DNA from: Naganishia liquefaciens
Taxonomy: Eukaryota; Basidiomycota; Tremellomycetes; Filobasidiales; Filobasidiaceae
Length of the DNA: 64,000 nt
NCBI GenBank assembly: GCA_013423385.1
Contig: BLZA01000010.1
Coordinates: 620,001-684,000, forward strand
Direction of reading: 5' to 3'
Part shown: positions 1 through 11,039 of the stretch, in pieces
Numbering within the stretch: position 1 is the stretch's first letter
Layout of the letters: each line of letters starts with the position of its first letter
Program-made: the position numbers and the translations under genes
The notes under the pieces: model-generated
Told to the model about the DNA's origin: nothing
What the model saw: only the letters and a program-made list of their open reading frames with translations
Database searches by the model: none

Positions 1-1046
1 AGGGATGTCCGACTTCCGTCGGAGGAAAGGGCATGAAGGTGGTCTTGATCGCCGATGTGCAACCTGGACAGGAGGTGAGCCGTGTGTCGGAACTGTCTGG
101 GCGAAGCTGACAAGTAGCAGATTCTCACTTCATACATCGACGTTTCCCTACCGCGACATCTTCGTCAAAGGGAGCTCAAGGAGCGATACGGATTCGACTG
201 TGTCTGTTGTATTTGCAGCCGATATGATCCGGCGAAGGGACGAGTCGATCCGAGATGGTGCATGTATCATCCCGGATGCGGACAAGCGGGTATCATTACG
301 ATACCAGGTACGTCATTTCCGTAGAGGGGCCAAGGTTGAAGCTGATAGGTTATCAGACCTCACGGGAGAAGACGCAGAATACGGCATAGCATGCGGGGCA
401 TGTGGGAAGCAGGAAACACTATCGATTATGCGGATACGAACACTGGTGGAACTTGCAACCCATATCATCGACGCTGATGCTCGCGGAGGTACGTCTGACA
501 TCTGACTGCGGTGCGGGAAGCTTCTGCTGATCTTGCGTAGATTCGACCGAGGCGCATCAGATACCCAGTCTCGTCGAAGCATTACTTTCCCTTCAACCGC
601 CATCATCATACCCGCTTCTGCCTCTGCTAAGAATACACGCCCTCAGTCTTACCAAGCCAGAAGAAAGTACTGCTCTCATTCCTCAATCAAACGCCGAAAC
701 CACACTGCCTCACATCTTTGAGGCCATCGGCACCCATTCGCTCCTGGTCAAGGCTCTGTCCGAGGTATTACCCACAAATCATCCATCACTCGGGATCGCT
801 CTTGCAGAACTCGGTAAGCTCTTGAATGTGCATGTCGAGGGCTCCGGCACCGAGGACGTCGAGATTTATGGCGCAAGGATACCAAGGGCAACAACGAAGA
901 GATTAGGGTTGGCGGCTAGTACAGTACAGAGGGCTATCGAGGCACTGCGAGTGGGCTTTGGCAAGCAAGGCGGCCTCGTGGGCACTGAGATGGGATGGCT
1001 GTTGGAGGGTCTCGAGAGGGAGATACAAATGCGTGCCGTTATGTAA
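1..1046 (+). CDS. SET/MYND (SMYD-like) domain protein, 3' part only
   Basis: The gene enters from the left edge of the window. Joining exons at about 3-74, 121-307, 357-488 and 541-1046 gives a continuous reading frame. It contains the end of a SET domain (MKVVLIADVQPGQE, ILTSYIDVSLP), followed by RQRELKERYGFDCVCCIC. This basic stretch plus post-SET cysteine cluster is the usual signature of SMYD-type lysine methyltransferases and their fungal relatives. Further CxxC pairs follow (ACGAC), then a helical C-terminal region ending in LEREIQMRAVM. Introns are 46-52 bases with GT...AG ends. The SET core, any MYND finger and the start codon lie outside the window, so catalytic competence cannot be judged. 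Family assignment is firm; substrate is unknown. Confidence 0.85.
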
Positions 1047-1863
1047 GACAATTCATATCTGGTACCCTTCGCAAGATCGCCGATACCGATCCGGGTGGGT
1101 CGCGAAGGCCTAGTTCATACTCGATGTCGCCGTTGTTTCAATCTTGATGGAGCCAATGCTAAGTGGAGATCTTGAAGTCGGTCCGGTTGTGCAATTTGAG
1201 ACTATATAGATGTGGCAACCAACAATTCGAGATCAATGTTCCACGAAAAGTACATTGCATATCCTCATGCGGTACTGGTATTTGCTCAGGTGATACGACG
1301 TGCGTGTGTCATGTGTTCCCCAACCAGCAAACTGTATCGTGCTCACTAAATCATGTGTCCCGCTTTCCAGCAGAGTTGCCACTGGACAAAGGACGGTGAG
1401 CAGTCTTCTGCTTTTCCGCGAATCGCCGTTGAGTATTTGGGCTTGAGATCACAATGAGGGCCGAGTCGTACGTCTTCCCTGGAATGTCGAATCAGACTTG
1501 TATGCATGCGCGTGGTAGGTTCTGCATTCCTCTTTTGCGATCCACCTTTCCTGCATACTTCATGAAATGCAAGGCTATGTGAGGCTGTGTCTATCAATGA
1601 CAAAGGAAGCCTTTACCTGGGGTTCAGCCACCCGTTTCTGGAAAGTCAAGCTTGAAGGGTTCTGCACTAGGAAGCAGAATGTTCTTAATCAGTCTAGACA
1701 CATGGTATGATCATCAATCCATTCGTCGCGTTCGTCTGACGTGGGGTCACGCTTTCTCCGACGTTGATGCACATTTTTCGTTGCCCTGAACATTTCGGGG
1801 AGCGAACAGTATTTTTCCATTTGGCCATCAGCAGGGAAGCGAATAGGGCGAAGCGCGATCTCG
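1047..1863. other. Intergenic stretch, no gene supported
   Basis: Only short reading frames on both strands without recognisable motifs or convincing splice structure. I see no RNA gene or repeat here. Confidence 0.5.
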
Positions 1864-2838
1864 ATGTGCCCGTGGAAAGATCCTTTCGATGACGATTCCG
1901 ACAGTTTAGTGGAATGGAAACCCACACTTCAGTTTGCTCAAATTGAAAGCCCAACCTGCGATGGGTCGATCGCGACAGTCGGGCAACTTGATGACAGTAG
2001 GCATAGCAGGAAGCCCCCGTTCGAGCGTCATGAGCCAGTCGTTGAAAGTTTGCCGTCATCTGGCATTCTGTCCACATCTATCGAACTACAAAGTGATCCT
2101 TACAACCAATTTGGTGCCGGGAGTACTGATTATGACTTCCCCTTCGATGATCGTTCTCATGCACTTTGTTCAACGGCGGATGGGACCTAGGCAGAGGAGC
2201 TTTCTGCAGTCCCGATAGGGACGGACGCTCAAGACGGTTCTGAATGTCGGGAGCGGTTTTCCTACTCCTTCTGTCCCTTGCACCATCCTCGACCACACAG
2301 GCCGGCCCAAACCTCGGGATGGACCACATGTCCCGACACTGTATGCTTCGAGAAGATGAGCGAAGTTGCTGCGACATTTAGGCTCCCATCTTTGCCGCCG
2401 GATTCAGATCATGATTATCGCGGACCGATATTGAAGCGAGTCGACAGGAGTGTTCTTTTCGGCGAGCAGGGGTTCCCAAACCATGTTTCAACCCTTTCAT
2501 CTCCTCATTCTTGCTCAGAGCATAAGGCGATTGAGCACTCACCCGATACACCGGATTTCGATGCGTTGTTTCCTTCCAGTCCTGGCTCGACCTGCACCGC
2601 GGCAGCAGGTCCGGTCCAGATTCAGATTTCAACCCTTTCGACTTCTAATGCGCAAGTGGATGCGAAGGATGAAGTTGGAAAAGAGCTGAGCGACAATGTG
2701 CAATCATTGCGCAGCCACCGCCGACGAAGGAGCACTTCAAGTCATACGAGCAAAGGGTCTCCAACTGCTAGTGGATGTCTTCAAATCAAGAAGGCAAAGC
2801 TCACTGCTAGCATTCACGCGCCCAATTCTCCGACCTGA
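1864..2838 (+). pseudogene. Serine-rich reading frame, interrupted; unknown function
   Basis: Two stretches in the same frame look like coding sequence. The first, from ATG at 1864, is acidic (MCPWKDPFDDDSDSL, DYDFPFDD). The second runs from about 2191 to the stop at 2838, is serine/proline-rich and ends with a basic patch (RSHRRRRSTSSH). A TAG near 2188 separates them. An intron removing it is possible (an AG acceptor lies at about 2194) but no strong donor is seen, so either a spliced gene or a decayed one fits. No domain is recognised. Composition resembles disordered regulatory proteins. This is a weak call based on composition and frame continuity. Confidence 0.35.
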
Positions 2839-4117
2839 TTGGATAAATCCTGTCATAAATGACAACCTGGAGTCGAGCGCGTGCTATGTCAGCAAGATAT
2901 GATCGCAATGGTCTGATAAAATCCTCATAGAGAACCGACTCACTGGTTACAACGGCGATGCTCATTTGGCGTCAACTAAAGCTTACCGGGGCTCTATTCA
3001 TGACCAGTTCCTACCATCATGTTCTCAAGATATGCATACGTATAAAGCCATTTAACACTCAACAGCAGTGATCGAAATGTAAATCGATAATTCGCTGATC
3101 GACTTCCATCCCTGCATAAGTCGTAAGGCACTAATAGCCATCAACCAGGCCTGATAAGGGGTCCACCGCTGATTATACGAACTAGGATGATTACAACGTA
3201 GATTGGCATTCCCAGAGACCATTCGATAGCTGACGGGGTTCGATAGCCATCCATGTCCAAGTGTTCATTCCTTTTCATCTCTTCAGGGATGCTTCTGCCC
3301 ATCCTACAAATCACAACGAAAGTGATGCCTTGATGGAAACCTCAATGAAGGAGATTGTTGCTGCGCCGCCGCGTTTTCCTCGAGTCGTCATTCAGATACA
3401 CCAAGCATACCTTCCGCCAATGCTTGTCTTATGGCTGAACTCCCTTTTTATAGAGCCACCACTCACCCAGGTGAGCATCGTCTTCTACTGTATATGCTGC
3501 CTCTGTGCGGGTTCCACTTGCTCGGATATGAGCTGTAAATCAGCGGCGGCGTCGGTCGTCCCTCCGCACACGAAGGCCGAAATTGATGCAGTCTTCTCAG
3601 AAGAGAGAGAAGCGTAAATGCAGGACAGTCATTACCAGCTTGTGCGATTTCGCAACTCTTGGAATAGAGGTGAGGCTCGCTTAGAGCGCGATCCAAGTGG
3701 TAAAGTCGCCAAACAGTTCAAAGAGCAAGCCCAAACGCCCGCTTGACCAGCGTGCCCCTGCTATCCGCAAACTTTTTGCTCATCGCGGATGTCCTTTCCA
3801 ACTTGGAAACACAGCATCGAACAGCTAAATTGGAAGGCAGTATCTCAAGAGCGCCTTCTAACAGATTCGTTGTCAAAGATGTTTTTCGTGGACAAAGGAA
3901 TGAAGGGATCTTCTGAAAGCTGTGTCTTATAAAAGGTGGCCGCAGCTTAAGCTTCCAACCCACGCAGGTTTGAATCCTGGATAGCCACTCAACAAGTGCA
4001 ATTACAAATTGCTAGTTCCACCACTATCGTCTGTAGGCCTACAATTCCATTGCACCGGCGCTTATCTCAAAGGCTCGGATTGTGAAAAGTCCTCAAACAC
4101 CGTAGTTCACGTTCCCA
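2839..4117. other. Intergenic stretch with no supported gene
   Basis: Comparatively AT-richer DNA with short frames only (for example 3261-3617 on the plus strand), none with recognisable motifs. A T-arm-like string near 3955-3990 was considered as a tRNA remnant and rejected. Confidence 0.45.
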
Positions 4118-4777
4118 ATGGCTCGAAGAGGTAGTTCACCACCTCCTTTTCGTCGTTTTCGACCAGACATCGATGCATATCTTCTTGGTCCCGTAAATTG
4201 CCTTACGGGGCCCCTTACAAGCGAGAACGAACCCTTGCCTCCCCTGCCTTGTACCAATACGATGGCTTCGAGCAGCCGGCCGAGTAGCCCATTCAGCGAC
4301 AACGGACAGACCGGCTGCAGAACTCCTGAGATGTGGGCTACGGCTTGGGCCGTTCCAGAGCAAGGACAACGGGAATGGGGCTTCTGCTCCTTGCAGCCTG
4401 CTAACGATGAAGGGGAAAGCAAGACCGCCAGCGGGAATGACAGCTCGTTACCGCACCCGGAGAATTCCGCGAGACTCCCCTTTGTGAATCCCGTCGATGT
4501 GCTGAACCATGCGCGTTCCCCATCGCCAACTTCAAGGGGCAGTGATACATCATTGGACCCGCCTGATCAGTGCGACTTCGATCTGGAGTCTTTCTTGACT
4601 ACGGAGTTCCAATCACCCTCGGGAGACAATCAAGCAAGGGTAAAGCCTGTACAAAGCGATTCCGTTTCTCAACGTGGTCCAAGTGAAACATTCCAAACTC
4701 GAAGCTTGGGCAAAAGGAGATGCCGTAGCCCCGAAAGCTCGACGGAGGCGCGTTCGACAAAGCCCAAGTCAGATTGA
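4118..4777 (+). CDS. Hypothetical serine/proline-rich protein
   Basis: An open frame of 219 codons from ATG at 4118, with no intron required. The product is disordered-looking and rich in S and P (RGSSPPPFRRFRPD near the start, ARSPSPTSRGSDTS in the middle) and ends in a basic nuclear-localisation-like tail (LGKRRCRSPESS, TKPKSD). A different frame across 4740-4858 reads AFDKAQVRLTNISSLEIG and then RTRCKFCNAFLS, so an alternative 3' end with a CxxC pair is conceivable. No conserved family is recognised. It sits among similar short, poorly conserved frames, so it may be a fast-evolving or decaying gene. Confidence 0.4.
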   Translation: MARRGSSPPPFRRFRPDIDAYLLGPVNCLTGPLTSENEPLPPLPCTNTMASSSRPSSPFSDNGQTGCRTPEMWATAWAVPEQGQREWGFCSLQPANDEGESKTASGNDSSLPHPENSARLPFVNPVDVLNHARSPSPTSRGSDTSLDPPDQCDFDLESFLTTEFQSPSGDNQARVKPVQSDSVSQRGPSETFQTRSLGKRRCRSPESSTEARSTKPKSD

Positions 4778-5640
4778 CAAACATCAGCTCGCTGGAGATC
4801 GGCGGGGATGGGCACCGAGAGAACCGAACGAGATGCAAATTTTGCAATGCTTTCCTTAGCTAGTCAAACAATGTGTAATCTGCTACTAGGCTTCATCATT
4901 TGCACCGGCGATGAGACTTTGATCTTTCCTTCATATCGCCGGTGTCAATTACCCAGATTCCTCTGCCTCCTTCCCCTCCTGTAATTCTCGACCTTCCCCT
5001 TTCCTCCATATACGGCGGTGAGTACCGAGTGAGAACTTGCTGTAAAGCTGGCTGATAGGTCACGTGAGCGGCTCAGCACTGGCGTGTTATGTCAATGATT
5101 TTTATTCCACTAGAGATCAAGTGGAATGTCATGAACTTTGACTCGTACAGTTGCCCATGCGACGTCGTCACTGGTCCCTCGCCAAGCGTTCGGGCGTCGT
5201 TCGTGATCACGCTGGCGACGGATCGAGCTGAACAAGGAAACCGGCAGCAATAGAACGAGGGTAAAAAAATCGGCCGAGGATCATGTCACTAGGCATTCCT
5301 TGATGATTGATAGCCATCAAAACCGCCCGTTTCTGGCGTCAGCGCAAAGACATGTTCCCCTTAGCCGGTACCCTAAGCGCTTAACGGAGAATTCAGATTG
5401 GTGGCGTCAGACTCGAAGTAGGCGTCGATGGTCGGTACGACGAGATTCATCATTCTGAGCACCAGTCCATAGGTGTGTGCGAAGAAAGGAGTTCCTCATA
5501 AAGGCAAGAGAATTCTCATAGGGGTGTGAAAACCATTGACAGTATTGCGAGGACGTTTGACGTACCTTTTGCATCGCCATGCTTTGACAAGCTTTGCTAA
5601 AATCGCCACCCGCCGGTCGGCTGAGTTCCGACATCTGCTC
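4778..5640. other. Intergenic stretch, nothing recognised
   Basis: No convincing frame, RNA or repeat. The sequence mixes pyrimidine-rich tracts (about 4960-5010) with short frames on both strands. Confidence 0.45.
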
Positions 5641-5737
5641 ACAGGCTCATTCGGCCTTATCCATACACCATCTCCCTTGATCCGCATTCTCCTTGTGGAC
5701 AAAGTCGCTTCGATAAGTCGCCACCGTGAGCCAAGCG

Positions 5738-6232
5738 ATCCGAGACATCGTTTTCATCGCCCTCTGACTCTGTTAGAGCTGACTGGCCAGAGGATATCGA
5801 TGAGGATGTCCATACGGAAGGGGGCCCATCGTCAGCGCGAAATGGACAGCGACTCAGAGATCTGGTATGTCCAGCTTGTTACCCACCCGCCTGAAAGAGA
5901 ATACCATAGCCAATTACTCCAAAACGTACGTGCGCTGTCAGCTCCTCCGCGTCTACAGTTCCCATCAGGCACTCGAAATTCTCCTCTAAACGGCGAAGCC
6001 ACATATCTTCGATGCGAAGGTCCAACACTTTACGAGACTAGGCGTATCCAGTGAATCAATGTTGACTCGTCGTTCCCAAACTGAGCCCTTCCCCTGAGCG
6101 AAAATCTACACCTGAGCGTTCTCGCAGCCCGCTTGACCACGGACCGGGACCCCATGGAGACTGCCACCAATCGGACAAGAATCATCGTGAGGAACCGCCT
6201 TCATCTCCCAATCCCAGAGCTTCCCGAAGGTG
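5738..6232 (+). pseudogene. Fragments of an acidic/serine-rich coding sequence
   Basis: Two pieces look protein-coding by composition. At about 5738-5860 the frame reads ETSFSSPSDSVRADWPEDID followed by acidic and serine-rich residues and ends at a GTATGT donor. At about 6080-6232 the frame reads LSPSPERKSTPERSRSP and ends PNPRASRR then stop. A TGA lies in frame just upstream of the first piece (near 5728), and no start codon can be linked to it. It may be a spliced gene whose first exon I cannot place, or a relic. It resembles the 4118-4777 product in style only; no homology is claimed. Confidence 0.25.
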
Positions 6233-7296
6233 AACCTCGTCGACGAGGGTCGCAAGAGGGTTCCAGAAGGTGTTCCGGATGGGTACGAGGTTGGCGATGC
6301 TAAAGAAGCGACAAAGACGCGATATCGAAAACAGATATCTGGGCTGAGGGTCTACGACCAGACGAGTGCGTACAATGAATGCAGAACAAGGTCAGGCCGG
6401 GAGGGCACACGTGAGCCGTAAAAAGAAAAGGGGAACATTGTGACATGATATACGACTATACAAGTTATTATCGGTGGAAACCTTGTGACATGACTATTAT
6501 GCGAATTATCGATGCCTTGCGCCTCTCTCTGTTTCTTCTGCTTATCCAGCCTTGACGCGCAATCCTTGTACAGATTGGCCCGCGGCTGCACGAGCGAGGC
6601 ACCCAACGATGCTACGCAACCTGACTGTACCGGCGGCGAAGCGATGACCCGACATACCAGTACGCTCCCGTCCTCACTACACCCCATCACCCAAGCTTGA
6701 CCGCTCCCACCCGGCAAGCGTCCTGTTTATCGTCCTACACCAACGCGTGGGACCAGACCGTCGAGGGAATCTCTCTTCCCAGACGGACACGTCGTACGAG
6801 TGGCGACTATCAAGCGGGGACGGGGTAAAGAAGATATGGGGGACGGGGATTGCAGGGTACGGAGGGAAACGTGGATCTGCTGCTCAAAGTTGTGCCTTTT
6901 GTGCGCGCGTTGCGACTCTGGAGAGTCGCGCTGGAGCGCTGGAGCAGACGGTACGGTCGCTTTTGGGCGCGACGTGGAACGTATGGACCCGGATCGGCGA
7001 GCGCTGGGGGTTTGAGGGCGATGGGTTCCGTGAATCGTTGACTCCATAGCTCGGGTGGGGATGTGGGGTGAAAGGAAGGGACGTTCCTTTCGCTAGTCCC
7101 TTGAGAGGGGTGCTATCGTGCACGAGTCGAAGGGTTAGGAATTGATGAAGGAGTATGTGCACAACGACTCACGTCATATGCCGTGGGTCACCGTTGGTTG
7201 CACATGAGGAGGACGTGCAAAGGGACGACGCATGGCCTTTGAGTCTCGGGCGAGTCGACTGAACCACGTCAAAAACACGGGGACCGCTACCCTAAC
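6233..7296. other. Gene-poor GC-rich stretch with overlapping open frames
   Basis: All plus-strand frames stay open across about 6750-7050 because the DNA is GC-rich. The frame 6747-7049 (100 codons, ending FEGDGFRESLTP) is the most protein-like but has no recognisable domain. I list no gene with confidence. Confidence 0.3.
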
Positions 7297-7611
7297 CTAC
7301 TCGCGCGCATCAGTGCCGGCCCGTCTGGTAGGGTTATCCCCTCTCGAACAAGGAAAAAAGACAACATACATCCCATACGCCAACAATCCTATTATCGCCA
7401 CCCCGGTCGCCACCCATTCGCCATACGTCCACCCTTCATCTCCGACCGTCTGCGCACCACGCTCTTCCCCCTGCGTCACGCCGCGCGGCCCGACACCGGG
7501 GATCCCCTCGATGGTGTAGATCCCCCACGGCTCGATGCGTTCGCGCGGGATACCGTCAATGTAGGTGATGATCGTATCGTGGCCCGTGGTGGTTGTCACG
7601 CGGAGGTCCAT
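7297..7611 (-). CDS. Small single-pass membrane protein, unknown
   Basis: About 104 codons from ATG at 7611. The N-terminal half is hydrophilic (MDLRVTTTTGHDTIITYIDG), followed by a glycine-rich linker and one hydrophobic segment near residues 67-88 (VATGVAIIGLLAYGMYVVFF) with a short polar tail. This suggests a single transmembrane helix. No signal peptide or family is recognised. The gene is divergent from BFR1, with about 340 bases between start codons. An intron extending the 3' end cannot be excluded. Confidence 0.45.
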   Translation of the reverse strand: MDLRVTTTTGHDTIITYIDGIPRERIEPWGIYTIEGIPGVGPRGVTQGEERGAQTVGDEGWTYGEWVATGVAIIGLLAYGMYVVFFPCSRGDNPTRRAGTDARE

Positions 7612-7948
7612 GACGCGCGCGCGGGAGGGGGGGGGAACCCGGGGGTTCGGGTGGGCCGAGGACGAGCGAGGAGGATGGGCGGATGGGCGGGGATGAGATA
7701 AACCGCGCGAGGTCCCTTTCCCCGCGGCCCCTTGATTGTTCCCTGCTCGGGCCGAGAGGGTCACGTGGGAAGGGGAGGATGCTTAGGTAAGCGCCCTCTC
7801 TTCATTGGCTCACTCGGGCGCGCGCGCAGCCTGGCTCGCGCGGCGTACTTGACATGCGCGCTCCCCTCTCATCTCGGTGTGTTATTCGGACACTCTGCCA
7901 CATCATCATCATCCCCCGCCCCCCTCACCACCACCACATACAAAAAAG
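7612..7948. promoter_or_regulatory. Divergent intergenic promoter region of BFR1 and the small membrane protein gene
   Basis: 337 bases between two divergent start codons, containing CA-rich and pyrimidine tracts (CATCATCATCATCCCC, CACCACCACC) directly before the BFR1 ATG. The role is inferred from position only. Confidence 0.4.
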
Positions 7949-9893
7949 ATGCCTCCTCCTACCGCATCGCTCAAGCCCGCGCCCGCTGCAGGTGTCAAGG
8001 CCGAAAAGGGCGCAAAGCAGGCCAAGCCGGACTCGAGCGCGTACACGCGCGAGCAGGACGAGTTGAACAAGGAGATTGAGGGTGTCAAGAAGGAGTTGGT
8101 GCGTCGAGAATGCCATGGGATATCACGGGCCCAGAGCTGATGCTTGGTGAATTCGCTTTTCTTCCCCCTTTTTCCCTCATGGTTGTCCGTCTTTGCGCTC
8201 TTGCGTAGACCGAAATCCGATCCAAGCTCTCCCTCCTGCACGCGCCGCAAAACGAAACCGACCGCCGCAACGTGATCAAGGCCGAACTCGACGGCCTGCA
8301 AGCGACCCAACGTGACGCCAAAACGGACCGCACCAAGCTCTTTGACACGCTCAAGCGCACGCAAGAAGCGATCGCTCAAAAGGTGAAAGACGTCAATGCG
8401 CAGCGCGCCAAGTTGCCCGTCAAGAGCAGTGCCGATGCCGAGGCGCGGATCGGACAGTTGGAGACCAAGATTGAGAGCGGGACCCTGAAATTGATCGATG
8501 AGAAAAAGGCATTGGCAGAGATTTCGGCGTTGAAGCGGGCCATGGGCGCGCTCGCCAAAGTGGGCACGCTCGAACAGTCGATCGCGGCCGACCGGGAGAA
8601 AATCGACGAGGTCAGGCGTCAGTTGGACGATCCCGAGAGCAAGCGTGTGCAGGCGCGGTGGGACGAGTTGAAGCGTGAGATGGACGAGTTGAGGGAGGAG
8701 GGCAAGAAGGCATGGGATGAGAGGAATGCATTGTTCGAAAAGCGGAATGAGCTGCAGAAGCAGATGGTGAGTCGGGGTGTTTGTTATTTTTCCTTCGACG
8801 GGGCCTGCGCTGATACGTCGCAGGACGACCTCTACACCAAGAAAAAGGAACTCAACCAAAAGCACCGAGACGCCCAGGATGCGTAAGTCTTTTGCTTTTT
8901 TTTTTTTTTTCGGCAGGGTGGGATCATCTTTCGCTCACCACCCGGCTTGTGCAGCTACTACGCCAAAGTCCGGGAAGATCAAAAAGCCAAGCAGGAACGC
9001 TACCGTGCTCAGAAAGCCGCCGAGGAGGCGTCCAAGCGTGACGAAGAGATTGCACGCATGCGCGAAGAGGCGCGCATTCCGGCCTTTGCGCGTGAGATTG
9101 AAGACTGCGGCGTCTTGATCGGTTGGTTTGGCGGCAAGTTTGGGGGCAAGGTGCCCAAAGTCAATGCCGGCGGCGCGTCGTCTTCAGCCGATGAGGCCAG
9201 GGTCGTTGCCGGCGTCAAGGAGCTCGAGTTGCGCAAGGTCGAGGACGAGCCCGTCGGTGTCGTGCTCAAGAAGAATGCCGAGTCGGATGATCCGTGGGCC
9301 AGCTTGGCGGGCACGGGTGGAAAGAAGGGAAAGAAGGGCGGCAAAAAGGCCCCCGCGGCCGTGGCCTCGGATGCCGACGCTGCCCCGCCCGCTCCCAATG
9401 CCAACCCGAACGCACCCGTCAACCTGCCGTACTCGCTCCTGACCGCCATCCTCAACCTGTCCATCCCGCCGCCATCCAACGTTTCGGACGTTCAGCGGTG
9501 CGTCGACGATCTCGAGCACAAAAAAGCCTGGTTCGAGGCCAACCAGAAACGCAAGACCGAGGAAGAGATCGCCCGGGTAGAGGCAGTCGTCAAACGGATG
9601 CTCAAGAAGGGCGGCGCTGCCAATGGCGAGAAGAATGGGGACGCGACCGACGAGGAGGTCACCAAGGGGGAAGTTGACGGTCAAAAGGAACCGATGCACA
9701 CAGCGATGCCGACTGCCGCTGATGAGGCGGTAGAGCAGGGCGAACAGGTGAGCCCGTGACCCATTTCGGTGGGCGCAGGTGCAGGCTTTCTCACCGTTCA
9801 TCCCTGCATCAGCTCCCTGTGACACCGGAAGACACCGAAGAGCCAGTGCACGAACTGGACGACAAGCTCGAACACGTCCAGGAGGAGTCATAG
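7949..9893 (+). CDS. BFR1: BFR1-like coiled-coil mRNP protein
   Basis: Spliced product of about 545 residues starting MPPPTASLKPAPAAG, ending ...HVQEES at TAG 9891-9893. Introns lie near 8098-8208, 8767-8822, 8883-8954 and 9747-9816. The sequence is a long charged coiled coil (EQDELNKEIEGVKKEL onward, KKKELNQKHRDAQDAYYAKV). A basic glycine/lysine linker follows (GGKKGKKGGKKAP), then the conserved C-terminal block LPYSLLTAILNLSIPPPSNV with DLEHKKAWFEANQKRK. This architecture matches fungal Bfr1, a polysome- and ER-associated RNA-binding protein linked to mRNA metabolism, nuclear segregation and brefeldin A tolerance. The ATG is the first in frame and is preceded by an A-rich context. Confidence 0.92.
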
Positions 9894-11039
9894 GCTGTCG
9901 GCAAGCATGGGCAGATCTTTCTTGTATCATTGAGGGGTTGCACGGTATACATTGGATGAATTCTACGCTTGGATCTCGCGTCGCGGTGATGGGCCGTTTG
10001 ACGGGCGCATCCGAGATCACCTCGAAGAGAGCAGAGATCAATCCTTCTCTTCTGTCGCTTCTCAAATCCTTCCCGGACATCCCTCTCTTACCGGTTGGTT
10101 GTCTTCGCTGGCGTTGGACTCGTACGGCAAAGTCGGTCGATATCGGTCCTTGTCTCTCACATTACCCAGGCGAAGAATGCGGCATCTAGACCAGCAGAGT
10201 CCCCGACGACCGAGGAATGTGACACGAGGCAGGATTCTTGTGTTCCCAGCCTTGCCATTGGAAATCGTGGCAAATTCGGTAAGGGACAGTATTCAGCGTG
10301 AGAAGGCCGGCGATGAGGCATGGCGGCCGTTTTGCAGGATCCCCCTAACCCTCCTGCACACTATCGACAATGCCGATACACCATCCCAGGACTCTTTGTG
10401 GATTGCATTTCTCTTAGTCTCATCGTCGAACTTATCCTTGCCACCTTCTTCCTTTGAATAGGCTTAGGGAGCATGATGACGGGCATTCGCAAGACTCTCG
10501 TTTCTCGCAGAGACGCTCCCCTCGCAGCGCGGGTATCAAACGAGTTGCAGCGCTTTGCGTTGATGACCTCGACTGAAAGGTCAAGAAGAGCGAGCGGCGT
10601 CTTGACCGGGCCCAACGGCGCTGAAACGGGGTCAGGTTCAAGGCGGTCAGTGTCGGGGTCCTTCAAAGAAAGATTACGATAGACGCGAGCAAAAGAGAAG
10701 TGACTGTGTCGGGCATGATGGCTGCAGACGCAATGATAGACGATAGACAACGTAACTGTCATCTTAATCCTCACGATGCCGGAGGGTTGCATGTTGGCAG
10801 CGAAGGGCTGATACCACTGCACGTCGTATCGATCTCAGGCGGATTGATATCCGTTCATGTCCCTATGCCTCAACCGTCGTCTTCCTCATACCACAGGTAA
10901 CCTCTCCAGAAGCGAAGCCGAAGAAACAGAGAAGGGGTGAAGCCGAGTTCAATCACGATTGAAATACCTCTAATTATAGAATACAGTCAAATGCGACCTC
11001 GATGGCCGCAATACTTTACAGAGTTCAGGTTGAGTACAT
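9894..11039. other. Intergenic region; possible unresolved small gene on the plus strand
   Basis: Protein-like pieces occur on the plus strand in different frames: MGRLTGASEITSKRAEIN (about 9990), a hydrophobic stretch PGLFVDCISLSLIVELIL (about 10390) and a serine/arginine tail ALMTSTERSRRASGVLTG (about 10560-10680). They could be exons of one membrane-protein gene, but I could not build a consistent splice model, and the minus strand also stays open here. Left unassigned. Confidence 0.25.

Noticed and set aside
3676-3706. D-arm-like TCCAAGTGGTAAAGTCGCC
   Set aside because: No anticodon or T-arm follows within tRNA length; linking it to the T-arm-like string about 270 bases on would need an implausible intron.
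3935-3990. T-arm-like string GCAGGTTTGAATCCTGG with an apparent acceptor end, suggesting a tRNA
   Set aside because: The stem has a mismatch, there is no matching D-arm or anticodon stem at the right spacing, and the 5' acceptor partner is too close. At best a degraded fragment.
9184-10080. 298-codon minus-strand frame overlapping BFR1
   Set aside because: Mirror of the conserved BFR1 coding exon; no motif of its own.
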